Below are positions 1 to 8,660 of a DNA stretch of 64,000 nucleotides, piece by piece. Source of the stretch: Chloroflexota bacterium. GTDB taxonomy: Bacteria > Chloroflexota > Anaerolineae > Anaerolineales > Villigracilaceae. The stretch is from the NCBI GenBank assembly GCA_016234555.1, contig JACRBJ010000004.1, positions 22,567 through 86,566 of the forward strand, in the 5' to 3' direction. A program made the position numbers and the translations under genes. A model generated the notes under the pieces. That model searched no databases, had not been told where the DNA came from, and worked only from the letters and a program-made list of their open reading frames with translations. How positions within the stretch are numbered: the stretch's first letter is position 1; the number at the start of each line of letters is the position of its first letter.

Positions 1-1
1 G

Positions 2-3000
2 TTTGACGACAAGACTCTTGCCATTTTCAGCTTTGACCCGTTTATCCAGCAATTCGGGGAGGAATTTTACAACGCCGCCGCAAAACAAAGGGAACTTCAG
101 GGGACCATCGAGATTCAGTTGCTGCATGAAACCATCGCCCAACTGGGCAGTATTAACACCCACACCGAACGGACAGCCATCGCTGTTGAACAAACCGCTG
201 CCGCCGCCGATGAAATCAGCGACCTGACGGAAAGACTCTTGTTGGGTCAGGCAAAGATGACCGAGCTAAGCGCGGCAATGGAGCAGGTCGCCACAAAAGG
301 CTTTGAACAGGTTTTTGTCCTGCTCGAAAAAATGCTCATGGCATTGAGCAAATCTGGTTTCGGAATCACCATCAACGATGTCAACAACGGCAACGTCATT
401 ATCGGGGACAGCAATCGGTTGGAAAACAACGTCAACAGGAACACGCTCGAAGAATTGCAAGTGGAGATCAACCGCTTGCGCCAGAACGTCATCAGCCAGG
501 AACCCAGCCCGGAGACCCTGCAGGTGATCGAGAAACGCTACCGCCAGCACATCATCACCTGGTTCGAGCACCTGACCTTTCAGGGCATGATGCGCACCGC
601 ACAGGCAATCTCCCTGCCTTTGGAGGATGTGTACGTGGAATTAAGGGCGGTGGGCGAAGTGCCAGAAGCCGCAGATACTTTCAGCGTGGAAGAACGGCGC
701 TTGTTGCTTGAAGTCAAGGATGAGGACGAAGGCGCAAAACAGGAACTCCTGCGCCACATGGACACGCTGCGGCGTGAACGCTGGAGCCGCACCACAACCG
801 TCGAGCGGAAATCCATTTCGGAAACGCTATTCAAGCAAGACCAGCGTGCTTTTGTAATTCTGGGAGACCCAGGCAGTGGAAAAAGCACCCTGCTGCATTT
901 TCTTGCGCTGGTGTACGCACGCGGAGCCGAGGCGATTCAACAGAAATTGAAAGCGCCCATGCAGGAAGTGAACCGCCTGCCCATCTTCGTGCCGCTTGCC
1001 GCATTTGACGATATGCTCAGAACACACCCTGGCTTGACCCTGCTGGAATTCCTGCCTATTTATTTTGACCGCCGCAGGTTGATTCCCGGGCTTGCGCCGC
1101 TCTTCCAGCGCGCACTTGAAAGCGGGAATGCGCTGGTTTTGTTTGACGGGCTTGACGAAGTGCTGGACGCCACCACCCGGCGCTACGTGGCAAACCAGGT
1201 GACCGCCATGATGAACGAGTACGCGCCGCGCGGCGTGCGTTTTGCAATGACTAGTCGTTTTGTTGGTTATCGCGAAGCGCCCATCAGCGGGGACGTGCCG
1301 CACCTAAGCGTGCTGGACTTCGGCACGGAAGAGATCAAGACCTTCGTGCATCAATGGTCGCACACCTATGAGACCTGGGTGCAGGGCGGAAAAGAAAGCT
1401 TGGAATCCACCCGTGCCGCACATCAACTGGAAAAAGACCTGCTGGAAGATGTGAACAGCATTTCAAGCGTGCGCCGACTGGCTGCCAACCCGTTGATGCT
1501 GACCATGCTGGCTTTGCTGCGCAGGCAGGTTGGGAAACTGCCCCATCGCCGCATCGAGCTGTACAAGCGTTACATGGACACGATGATAGATAACTGGGTG
1601 GAAGCGCGCACGGCTGGCGAACGGGAACATGCCATCAAGATCAGCGACCCGCACCAGGCAGAGAGCTTGCTCATCCCGCTGGCATACTGGCTGCAAAGCT
1701 CACAACCGAGCGGAACGGCATCGAAAGCCGTGATCCAAAACGCGCTGACTGACATCTGCCTACGTGAAGAAGGTTTTGACTCCGACAGCGTGCCTCGACT
1801 AAAACGCAAGGAAGCCGAAGAGCATGCCCGCAAGTTTTTGTTGGAAATGCGTAATATGAGCGGGCTGATCGTGGAACGCGGCAACGATGCCTTTGGCTTC
1901 TTGCACCTGACTTTTCAGGAATATTTTGCAGGGCGCGCGCTGGCGCAAATGAAAGCGGAAGACCGTTGGGACGCAATATCGCCCCACCTGCACGACCCGC
2001 GCTGGCGCGAGCCGATTTTGCTGTGCGCAGGACAGCTTGGCATTGTGGAAAAAAGGCGCGCCGATGTCAGCGATTTTGTGCGGAATATTTTCCAACATGA
2101 AGACTCGACAGAAAAAGACCTGCACCGTAACCTGTTGCTGGTTTTATCCATTGCCGGGGATGATGTGAACCTTGAGCCCGCCCTGATCCATGAACTTGCG
2201 AATCAGGCTGTAGAATGTTTGCCTACCAAAGTGTATACCTTTGCAAATGAACTCATCAATAAATTGGGGCAACTGGTTGCGAATGACACCGCGAAAGCGG
2301 AAATTTGCTTTTCAAAAATTTGGGATGAGCAGGATAGCCAACTGCACACTGCCGCGATCAAAGCTTTGGAAACCCATCTGGGAAATGCAGCCATTCGCGA
2401 GCAAATCCTCATATGCCTCGACGATGAGAATTGGCAGGTGCGTATCTCTGCAGTCAGCGCGCTTGCAACCCTCATCGCTCCCGACCAGGTAGTCCGCGAC
2501 AAAATCCTCAAATGCCTCGATGATGATGAGAATTGGCAGGTGCGTACCTCTGCAGTCAGCGCGCTCTTGCCACTCATCACCTCCGACCAGGAAGTTCACG
2601 ATCAAATCCTTAAATGCTTTGACGATGAAAACGAGTATATGCGCAGGTCCGTAGTAAACACGCTCGAACCCCTTGTTGCCTCCGACCAGGTAGTCCGCGA
2701 GCAAATCCTCAAATGTCTCGACGATCCAAATGAATTAGTACGCAATGCCGCAGTCAGCGCACTCACAACCCTCGTCGCCTCCGATCAAGAAATCCGCGAC
2801 CAAATCCTCAAACGCCTTGAAGATCCAGGTTCAGATGTGTATAGTGCCGCAGTCAACGCGCTCATAACCCTCGTTGCCTCCGATCAAGAAATCCGCGACC
2901 AAATCCTCAAACGCCTCGACGACCAAAATGAATGGGTACGCAGATCCGTAGTCAGTGCGCTTGCGCCCCTCGTCGCCTCCGACACAGAAGTCCGCGACCA

Positions 3001-5092
3001 AATCCTCAAATGCCTCGACGACCAAAATGAATGGGTGCGCAGATCCGTAGTCAGTGCGCTTGCGCCCCTCGTCGCCTCCGACACAGAAGTCCGCGACCAA
3101 ATCCTTAAACGCCTCGACGACCAAAATGAATGGGTGCGTAGTGCTGCAGTCAGCGCGCTCGCGGCCCTTGTCGCCTCTGATAAGGTAGTTCTTGATAGAC
3201 TTGAAATTCAAGCGACAGAAGGAGATTGGCAGATCAGAAAATCAACAGTGGAGGCATTGGCTCAATCCTTACATCATCCGCGACTCGTTGCGCCTATTAC
3301 CGAAATACTTGACAACTCCCTAAATATATTGTTAGTTGAAAAGGAAAACCCCTTTATAAGAGAAGCCATCCCTGCGCTGAAACATCTTATTGCCTCCGAT
3401 CAGGAAGTCCGCGCTCAAATCCTCAAATGCCTCAACAATCCAGATTCAGGTGTTCGCAGTGCCGCAGTCAGCGCACTCGCATCCCTCGTCGCCTCCGACA
3501 CAGAAGTCCGCGACCAAATCCTCAAATGCCTCGACGATGAAAGCGAGTACGTGCGCCGTTCGGTATCCAGCGCGCTCGCGCCCCTTGCCGCCTCCGATCA
3601 AGAAGTCCGCGCTCAAATCCTCAAACGCCTTGATGATCCAGATTCAGATGTTCGTAGTGCCGCAGTCAGCGCGCTCGCGCCCCTTGCCGCCTCCGATCAA
3701 GAAGTCCGCGCCCAAATCCTCAAACGCCTTGATGATCCAGATTCAGATGTTCGTAGTGCCGCAGTCAGTGCGTTTGCGCCCCTTGCCGCCTCCGATCAAG
3801 AAGTCCGCGCTCAAATCCTCAAATGCCTTGATGATCCAGATTCAGATGTTCGTAGTGCCGCAGTCAGCGCACTACTTTCTCTTGGTGTCACCGAACAAGA
3901 ACTGGAGAGACTGATGGAAGGAAATTGGCGAATCAGTGCAGCATGGCTGGAGTTCCTAGCCAACATATATTATTTGCAATTGAAAGTGCCTGCCACCAAA
4001 TTACCGGAAGCATCATCTGATATCCTCCGTTTCCTCAAACAGCTTAATGATGAAAATGAGGATGTACAAAGGTTTTTGTTTGGTTTTCTCGCTAGTCTCG
4101 CCACCTCCGATCAAGAAGTCCGCGCTCAAATCCTCAAACGCCTCGACAAAGAAAATTGGGATGTGCGCAGTTCCGCAGTCAACGCTCTCGCAACCTTCAT
4201 CGCTCCCGGTCAGGAAGTTCATGATCAACCCTTCAAACGACTCGATAGTAAAATTGCAAACTTACGTCTTTTTGTATTCAGTACGCTCGCTTCCCTCGCT
4301 GCCACGGATGCGGAAGTCCGCGAGCAAACCCTCAAACACCTCGACAATGAAAACGAAAACGTGCGCAGTTCCGCAGTCAGTGCGCTCGCGCCCCTCGCCA
4401 CCTCCGACAAGGAAGTCCGCGACCAAATCCTCAAACATCTCGTTGATCAAAACGGCAGTGTAAGGAGAATTGCGTTTGAAACCTTGTATTCATCTGCATC
4501 GGAATATAAAACTATCACTTTGGATGAGATAAGAGATTTTTTATTATCTGAATTCTCTGATGTAAGCCTTATTGGAATTAGTGAAGTAAACAGAAATAGA
4601 AACCAGGAAATGAGAAAACACCTTGCCGGTCATTTGACAAAGGAGTATTTATTACCCTTATTGAAAAACCCCAGTTGGAAAATCCGCTTGGAAGCGACCT
4701 TGCTTTTGCTGAACAGATACCCCCATCCCCACCAGGAGATCATTGACCGAATCCTGAAATGTATGGATGACAAACGCGGATTGGAAAGTTTTCCCGCTCG
4801 CCTGTCTGCCGCCTCATACCTGATCAACAGGGATGCATACAGCGCTCATGCAATTCAAGTCTGCCTCGATGCGTTAAAATATGGCACGGGCAAGTGGGAT
4901 TACCTGCCAGAGAGTGGTGAGATTCGTAAGCAAGCCGCGCTCATCCTCGGTACGTTGGAGCCAGTCCGTTACGACCAAAGGGTCTACGATCAACTGTATA
5001 AATCCATGACATCAGATGAAGATGCTAAAGTACGCGATACAGCCTATGGCACACTGGTCAAATTGGCGCGGGCGAAGGAGTTTAAGCAATGA
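2..5092 (+). CDS. NACHT-domain NTPase with C-terminal HEAT-repeat array (NLR/STAND-like), 5'-truncated by window edge
   Basis: P-loop VILGDPGSGKSTLLHFLAL, Walker-B-like NALVLFDGLDEV, sensor-like MTSR; then many ~33-aa HEAT units (e.g. VRDQILKCLDDQNEWVRRSVVSALAPLVASDTE). The frame is open from base 2 (FDDKTLAIFSFDPFIQQF...) before the listed TTG at 119. Confidence 0.88.
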   Translation, partial: FDDKTLAIFSFDPFIQQFGEEFYNAAAKQRELQGTIEIQLLHETIAQLGSINTHTERTAIAVEQTAAAADEISDLTERLLLGQAKMTELSAAMEQVATKGFEQVFVLLEKMLMALSKSGFGITINDVNNGNVIIGDSNRLENNVNRNTLEELQVEINRLRQNVISQEPSPETLQVIEKRYRQHIITWFEHLTFQGMMRTAQAISLPLEDVYVELRAVGEVPEAADTFSVEERRLLLEVKDEDEGAKQELLRHMDTLRRERWSRTTTVERKSISETLFKQDQRAFVILGDPGSGKSTLLHFLALVYARGAEAIQQKLKAPMQEVNRLPIFVPLAAFDDMLRTHPGLTLLEFLPIYFDRRRLIPGLAPLFQRALESGNALVLFDGLDEVLDATTRRYVANQVTAMMNEYAPRGVRFAMTSRFVGYREAPISGDVPHLSVLDFGTEEIKTFVHQWSHTYETWVQGGKESLESTRAAHQLEKDLLEDVNSISSVRRLAANPLMLTMLALLRRQVGKLPHRRIELYKRYMDTMIDNWVEARTAGEREHAIKISDPHQAESLLIPLAYWLQSSQPSGTASKAVIQNALTDICLREEGFDSDSVPRLKRKEAEEHARKFLLEMRNMSGLIVERGNDAFGFLHLTFQEYFAGRALAQMKAEDRWDAISPHLHDPRWREPILLCAGQLGIVEKRRADVSDFVRNIFQHEDSTEKDLHRNLLLVLSIAGDDVNLEPALIHELANQAVECLPTKVYTFANELINKLGQLVANDTAKAEICFSKIWDEQDSQLHTAAIKALETHLGNAAIREQILICLDDENWQVRISAVSALATLIAPDQVVRDKILKCLDDDENWQVRTSAVSALLPLITSDQEVHDQILKCFDDENEYMRRSVVNTLEPLVASDQVVREQILKCLDDPNELVRNAAVSALTTLVASDQEIRDQILKRLEDPGSDVYSAAVNALITLVASDQEIRDQILKRLDDQNEWVRRSVVSALAPLVASDTEVRDQILKCLDDQNEWVRRSVVSALAPLVASDTEVRDQILKRLDDQNEWVRSAAVSALAALVASDKVVLDRLEIQATEGDWQIRKSTVEALAQSLHHPRLVAPITEILDNSLNILLVEKENPFIREAIPALKHLIASDQEVRAQILKCLNNPDSGVRSAAVSALASLVASDTEVRDQILKCLDDESEYVRRSVSSALAPLAASDQEVRAQILKRLDDPDSDVRSAAVSALAPLAASDQEVRAQILKRLDDPDSDVRSAAVSAFAPLAASDQEVRAQILKCLDDPDSDVRSAAVSALLSLGVTEQELERLMEGNWRISAAWLEFLANIYYLQLKVPATKLPEASSDILRFLKQLNDENEDVQRFLFGFLASLATSDQEVRAQILKRLDKENWDVRSSAVNALATFIAPGQEVHDQPFKRLDSKIANLRLFVFSTLASLAATDAEVREQTLKHLDNENENVRSSAVSALAPLATSDKEVRDQILKHLVDQNGSVRRIAFETLYSSASEYKTITLDEIRDFLLSEFSDVSLIGISEVNRNRNQEMRKHLAGHLTKEYLLPLLKNPSWKIRLEATLLLLNRYPHPHQEIIDRILKCMDDKRGLESFPARLSAASYLINRDAYSAHAIQVCLDALKYGTGKWDYLPESGEIRKQAALILGTLEPVRYDQRVYDQLYKSMTSDEDAKVRDTAYGTLVKLARAKEFKQ
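2390..4460 (+). repeat. Tandem 99-bp (33-aa) HEAT-coding repeats, some units near-identical in DNA
   Basis: Units 2912-3010 and 3011-3109 differ at 3 of 99 positions by eye; 3602-3700 and 3701-3799 differ at 4 of 99. Confidence 0.9.
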
Positions 5093-5131
5093 AAAAAGAC
5101 TTCCGAAGCGCTTGCGCGAGACTTCGGAAGT
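5093..5131 (-). terminator. Intrinsic terminator for the minus-strand gene 5138-5968
   Basis: 10-bp stem acttccgaag/cttcggaagt; on the minus strand it is followed by a T-tract (complement of gaaaaaag). Confidence 0.7.
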
Positions 5132-5137
5132 TTGGTA

Positions 5138-5968
5138 TTACGGTGTTGTCGGTGTTGGAGTTTCCGTCGGCGTGGGGGCGTCTGTGGGAACCTCGATAGT
5201 GGGTGTTGGGGTGTATGTGGCTGTAACCACAATGACAACCGGCGTCACGGTAGGTGTATAGGTCCTGGTTGGCGTATTGCTGATTGTACCGGTAGGTGTC
5301 GGGGTGACTGAGCCGGTGGCGGTGGCGCTGTTCTTGATTACCACGGTCAACTCATCTCCAAATTGTTGTCCCTTGTCGTTGGTCAGCTTCCACCTGCCGG
5401 TGATCGTCCCAGCGGCGGAGGAGGAAGTGAGCACGACCGAAATATCCACAGATTCACCCGGGTTCACCGCTTTGTTGATCGGGGTCGACTTTCCGCCGAG
5501 GCTGTCACCGGAGACGAAGGTGAGTTGGTAGGTTGCTGTCCAGGCGCAGGTGCCGGTGTTGGAAACCTTCCAGGTCTTGGTGAAGGATTGCCCGGCGGCG
5601 ACAACAGTCCCATCGGGGATGGTCACATCGCTGACGTAAACGGCGTTGTCACAGACGGAGACAGATCCCGCTGTCGGCTTGAGGGTCGGCAGTTGAAGCG
5701 GGGTCTGCTGGGCGGTTGGGCTGAGGAGCGGCGGCAGGGTGGGACTCGGCAGGCTTGTCGCGGGAGTCGGTGTCGCCACGAAGGTCCCAGATTGAAGGGT
5801 TTGTTGGGCGGCAACCGTCGCGGCGGCATTGGTGTAGATCGCCTCCACTTCGACGACGGGGTCTTCCGCCTTGCCTCCGCTAAAGGAAAGCATGAGCAGC
5901 GTAAATCCGCCGAAGACGAGGACCGCAACGCCTGCCCACATCAAAATTGTTCTTGTTTTCGTATCCAT
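5138..5968 (-). CDS. Membrane-anchored protein with NBR1-type Ig-like domain and Thr/Pro-rich linkers
   Basis: N-terminal TM; SFTKTWKVSNTGTCAWTATYQLTFVSGDSLGG...VNPGESVDISVVLTSSSAAGTITGRWKLTNDKGQQFG matches the NBR1 central-domain pattern. Confidence 0.75.
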   Translation of the reverse strand: MDTKTRTILMWAGVAVLVFGGFTLLMLSFSGGKAEDPVVEVEAIYTNAAATVAAQQTLQSGTFVATPTPATSLPSPTLPPLLSPTAQQTPLQLPTLKPTAGSVSVCDNAVYVSDVTIPDGTVVAAGQSFTKTWKVSNTGTCAWTATYQLTFVSGDSLGGKSTPINKAVNPGESVDISVVLTSSSAAGTITGRWKLTNDKGQQFGDELTVVIKNSATATGSVTPTPTGTISNTPTRTYTPTVTPVVIVVTATYTPTPTIEVPTDAPTPTETPTPTTP

Positions 5969-6131
5969 TCTTTGTATTTTCTCCTTGTACAGGGCGGGAA
6001 TTATAGTGGAAAGGGAATATCATGCAGGAATCGATTCGCCTACGAATACCCTACCCTGCGTAAATTTATACCATGACTCGCCAATTTGCTGAATCGCTGA
6101 TTCGCTGAATCCTTTGGAGTAAAATCAACTC

Positions 6132-7220
6132 ATGCTTATTTATGACCTCGACCTCCCCGCACTTGCCGAACTGCTAAAATCCTGGGACGAGCCTGCCTAC
6201 CGCGCAAAGCAAATCTGGCAGGGACTTTACCAGCATCTTTACAACTCACCCGACCAGTTCACAAACCTGTCCAAACCCCTGCGCGAGCGAATGACGGCGG
6301 AATTCAACTTCTCTCCTTTCAAAATCAAAACCTATCTCGACTCGTCGGACGGCTTCACGCGCAAAACGCTGTTTGAACTTCCCGATGGGAATTTGATCGA
6401 AGCCGTGCTGATGCGCTATGGCGATCCCGCTGACGACCCACAAATGTCGACCTCTGAAACGAACCGACGCGGCGCGAAGAATCGCCGCACGCTTTGCATT
6501 TCCACGCAGGCGGGCTGCGCCATGGGATGCGTCTTCTGCGCGACAGGTCAAATGGGCTTCAAGCGGAATCTGTCCAGCGGCGAGATCGTGGCGCAGGTCA
6601 TGTACTACGCCCAAATGCTCAAGGCGGCGGATGAAGTTGTCAGCAATGTGGTGTTCATGGGCATGGGAGAACCCTTCCACAACTACGAGAACGTCATGGC
6701 TGCCATTGATCGACTCAACGACCCCGATGGATTCAAATTCGGCGCGCGGCGTTTTACCATCTCGACGGTTGGTCTTGTCCCCCAGATTCGGCGCTTCGCC
6801 GACGAAGGACGTCAGGTGAACCTTGCCATCTCTCTCCATGCCGCAACCGATGTGGAACGCCTCGCCATCATGCCGGTCAACAAAAAATACAACATCGAGG
6901 AAGTCATCGAGGCCTGCAAGTATTACGTCGAAAAGACCCATCGCCGCGTGACCTTCGAGTGGGCGCTCATCAACGGAGTTAACGACTCACCCGAAGTGGC
7001 TCGGCAACTTGCGGCGCGGCTCAAAGGGATGCTTTGCCACGTCAACGCAATCCCCCTCAACCCCACCAACGGCTACAGCGGCGCAGCAACCGACCGTCAG
7101 CGGGCGGCAATTTTCAAGGAGATGTTGGAGCAGGCTGGGGTCGGGTGCACGATCCGCATGAGGCGCGGAGTGGACATCCAGGCGGGATGCGGTCAACTGG
7201 CTGGGAGTTTGCTCTTGTGA
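6132..7220 (+). CDS. rlmN: 23S rRNA (adenine-C2)-methyltransferase RlmN (radical SAM)
   Basis: CISTQAGCAMGCVFCATGQMGFKRNL, VVFMGMGEPFHNYENV, RRFTISTVGLVP, C-terminal MRRGVDIQAGCGQL. Confidence 0.95.
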   Translation: MLIYDLDLPALAELLKSWDEPAYRAKQIWQGLYQHLYNSPDQFTNLSKPLRERMTAEFNFSPFKIKTYLDSSDGFTRKTLFELPDGNLIEAVLMRYGDPADDPQMSTSETNRRGAKNRRTLCISTQAGCAMGCVFCATGQMGFKRNLSSGEIVAQVMYYAQMLKAADEVVSNVVFMGMGEPFHNYENVMAAIDRLNDPDGFKFGARRFTISTVGLVPQIRRFADEGRQVNLAISLHAATDVERLAIMPVNKKYNIEEVIEACKYYVEKTHRRVTFEWALINGVNDSPEVARQLAARLKGMLCHVNAIPLNPTNGYSGAATDRQRAAIFKEMLEQAGVGCTIRMRRGVDIQAGCGQLAGSLLL

Positions 7221-7321
7221 TTTTGACGGCAAGTTGCCGGACTCCAGAATAATAAACTGGCTACGCGCAAATCAAGCAAATGAAGATTTTTGTCTCCACG
7301 GGCGTTAATACTACAAAAGGA

Positions 7322-7882
7322 ATGGGCACAGCCGAAACGTCACAGGTGATCGAGAAATGTCTTGCCGGGGATGAGCAGGCAATTGAACGGTTTGTGTCCG
7401 CGCACAAAACGGACGTGTTCAGGCTGGCTCTGTCCATCGTGCAGGATGTCACCACAGCCAACGAAATCGCCCAGGAGACGTTCATCGCCGCGCTTAAGTC
7501 GCTGCGCACCTATCGGGAGAAATCCTCGCTCAAGGCATGGCTCTACACCATCGCGCTCAACACCAGCCGCAGTCATTTGCGAAGGCAAAGGGCGCTCGAC
7601 AAACTACGGACGACATTGACCTCGATCCTGCGCGCGGATTCGCAGAGACAGTCCACGCCTGAGGATGCGATCATCCAAAGTGAGAAGGAAAAAGCCATCT
7701 GGAAGGCGCTCAACGGACTGGACGAAAAACATCGCACGGTGATGGTGTTGAGATATTTTCAAGAACTGACTGTGGCGGAGATCGCCGAAATCCTGTCCAT
7801 CAGCGAAGGGACGATCCACTCCCGCCTGCACACCGCCCGCGACAGGCTGCGAAACGCGCTGATGTCGCTTCATGGAGAATAG
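7322..7882 (+). CDS. ECF-type RNA polymerase sigma factor
   Basis: Region 2 FRLALSIVQDVTTANEIAQETFIAALKSL; region 4 KHRTVMVLRYFQELTVAEIAEILSISEGTIHSRLHTARDRL. Confidence 0.9.
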   Translation: MGTAETSQVIEKCLAGDEQAIERFVSAHKTDVFRLALSIVQDVTTANEIAQETFIAALKSLRTYREKSSLKAWLYTIALNTSRSHLRRQRALDKLRTTLTSILRADSQRQSTPEDAIIQSEKEKAIWKALNGLDEKHRTVMVLRYFQELTVAEIAEILSISEGTIHSRLHTARDRLRNALMSLHGE

Positions 7883-7888
7883 AACGAG

Positions 7889-8527
7889 ATGCAAATTTCA
7901 CATGCGGAAGCCCACACGTTAATTCAACAATCCTTCGACGATTCGCTGCCGCGGGAAGAGGAAAACGCGCTGACCGTTCACCTGCAAACCTGTCCCGAAT
8001 GCAGTTCCTACCGGGACGAACTCAGGGATGTGGAATACACCCTGCGCTCCACGATGAACAAGCATTGGGGACTTACTCCCGTCCTAAGCATGGACGTCGT
8101 CACCGGGAAGGTCAACTCACACGGCAGGCTGGGACTACAACTGGCGACGATCAGCCTGACAGTCATGCTGGTCGTGGTCAGCGCGTGGCGGTTGATAAAC
8201 TCAAACATCACCCCGGCAAACTTAACGCCGCCACAAGTATCGCCCATCCCAACCCCTTCGACGCAAATGACCAGCACCCGCGCCCTTGCCTCGAACTGTG
8301 AGGAGATCGCGTACACTGTACGGGAGGGAGATACGCTGGCAGGCATCGCCGCCATGTTTTCCACCTCCGTCGAAACCATTGCGGATTGGAACAACCTTCA
8401 GTCTGACCTGCTCAAAGCCGGCAGTGAAATCACAGTTCCCGTTTGTTTCACTCCATCGGCTACCGCCCATCCCGCAACTTTTACGGTGACATTCTCCCCT
8501 GCCCCACTCACAGCGTCGTCACCTTGA
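7889..8527 (+). CDS. Anti-sigma factor with N-terminal zinc-finger-like motif, one TM and extracytoplasmic LysM
   Basis: HLQTCPECSSYRDEL; TM LATISLTVMLVVVSAW; LysM YTVREGDTLAGIAAMFSTSVETIADWNNLQSDLLKAGSEITVPV; directly follows the sigma gene. Confidence 0.8.
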   Translation: MQISHAEAHTLIQQSFDDSLPREEENALTVHLQTCPECSSYRDELRDVEYTLRSTMNKHWGLTPVLSMDVVTGKVNSHGRLGLQLATISLTVMLVVVSAWRLINSNITPANLTPPQVSPIPTPSTQMTSTRALASNCEEIAYTVREGDTLAGIAAMFSTSVETIADWNNLQSDLLKAGSEITVPVCFTPSATAHPATFTVTFSPAPLTASSP

Positions 8528-8660
8528 AATCAAATTGTCATAGTGCCTACGCGCAAGGTTGAAATTATCCTGTTATAATCGCGCTCATATCGCACTAAAC
8601 ATTTGAGCATATCATTACGTTTTGTGTAATACTTCATTTCCACGTATCAGGTGAACCCAA

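Noticed and set aside
3390-3914. 174-aa Pro/Ser-rich frame and similar minus-strand frames inside the HEAT array
   Set aside because: Open only because the 99-bp repeats (divisible by 3) keep alternate frames open; repetitive and non-conserved in character.
2390-4460. Possible CRISPR-like array because of regular repeats
   Set aside because: Repeats are contiguous coding units without unique spacers.
8551-8580. TTGAAA...TATAAT near 8562 as a canonical promoter
   Set aside because: Only 9 bp between the boxes; the TATAAT may be real but the -35 match is not at a valid distance.
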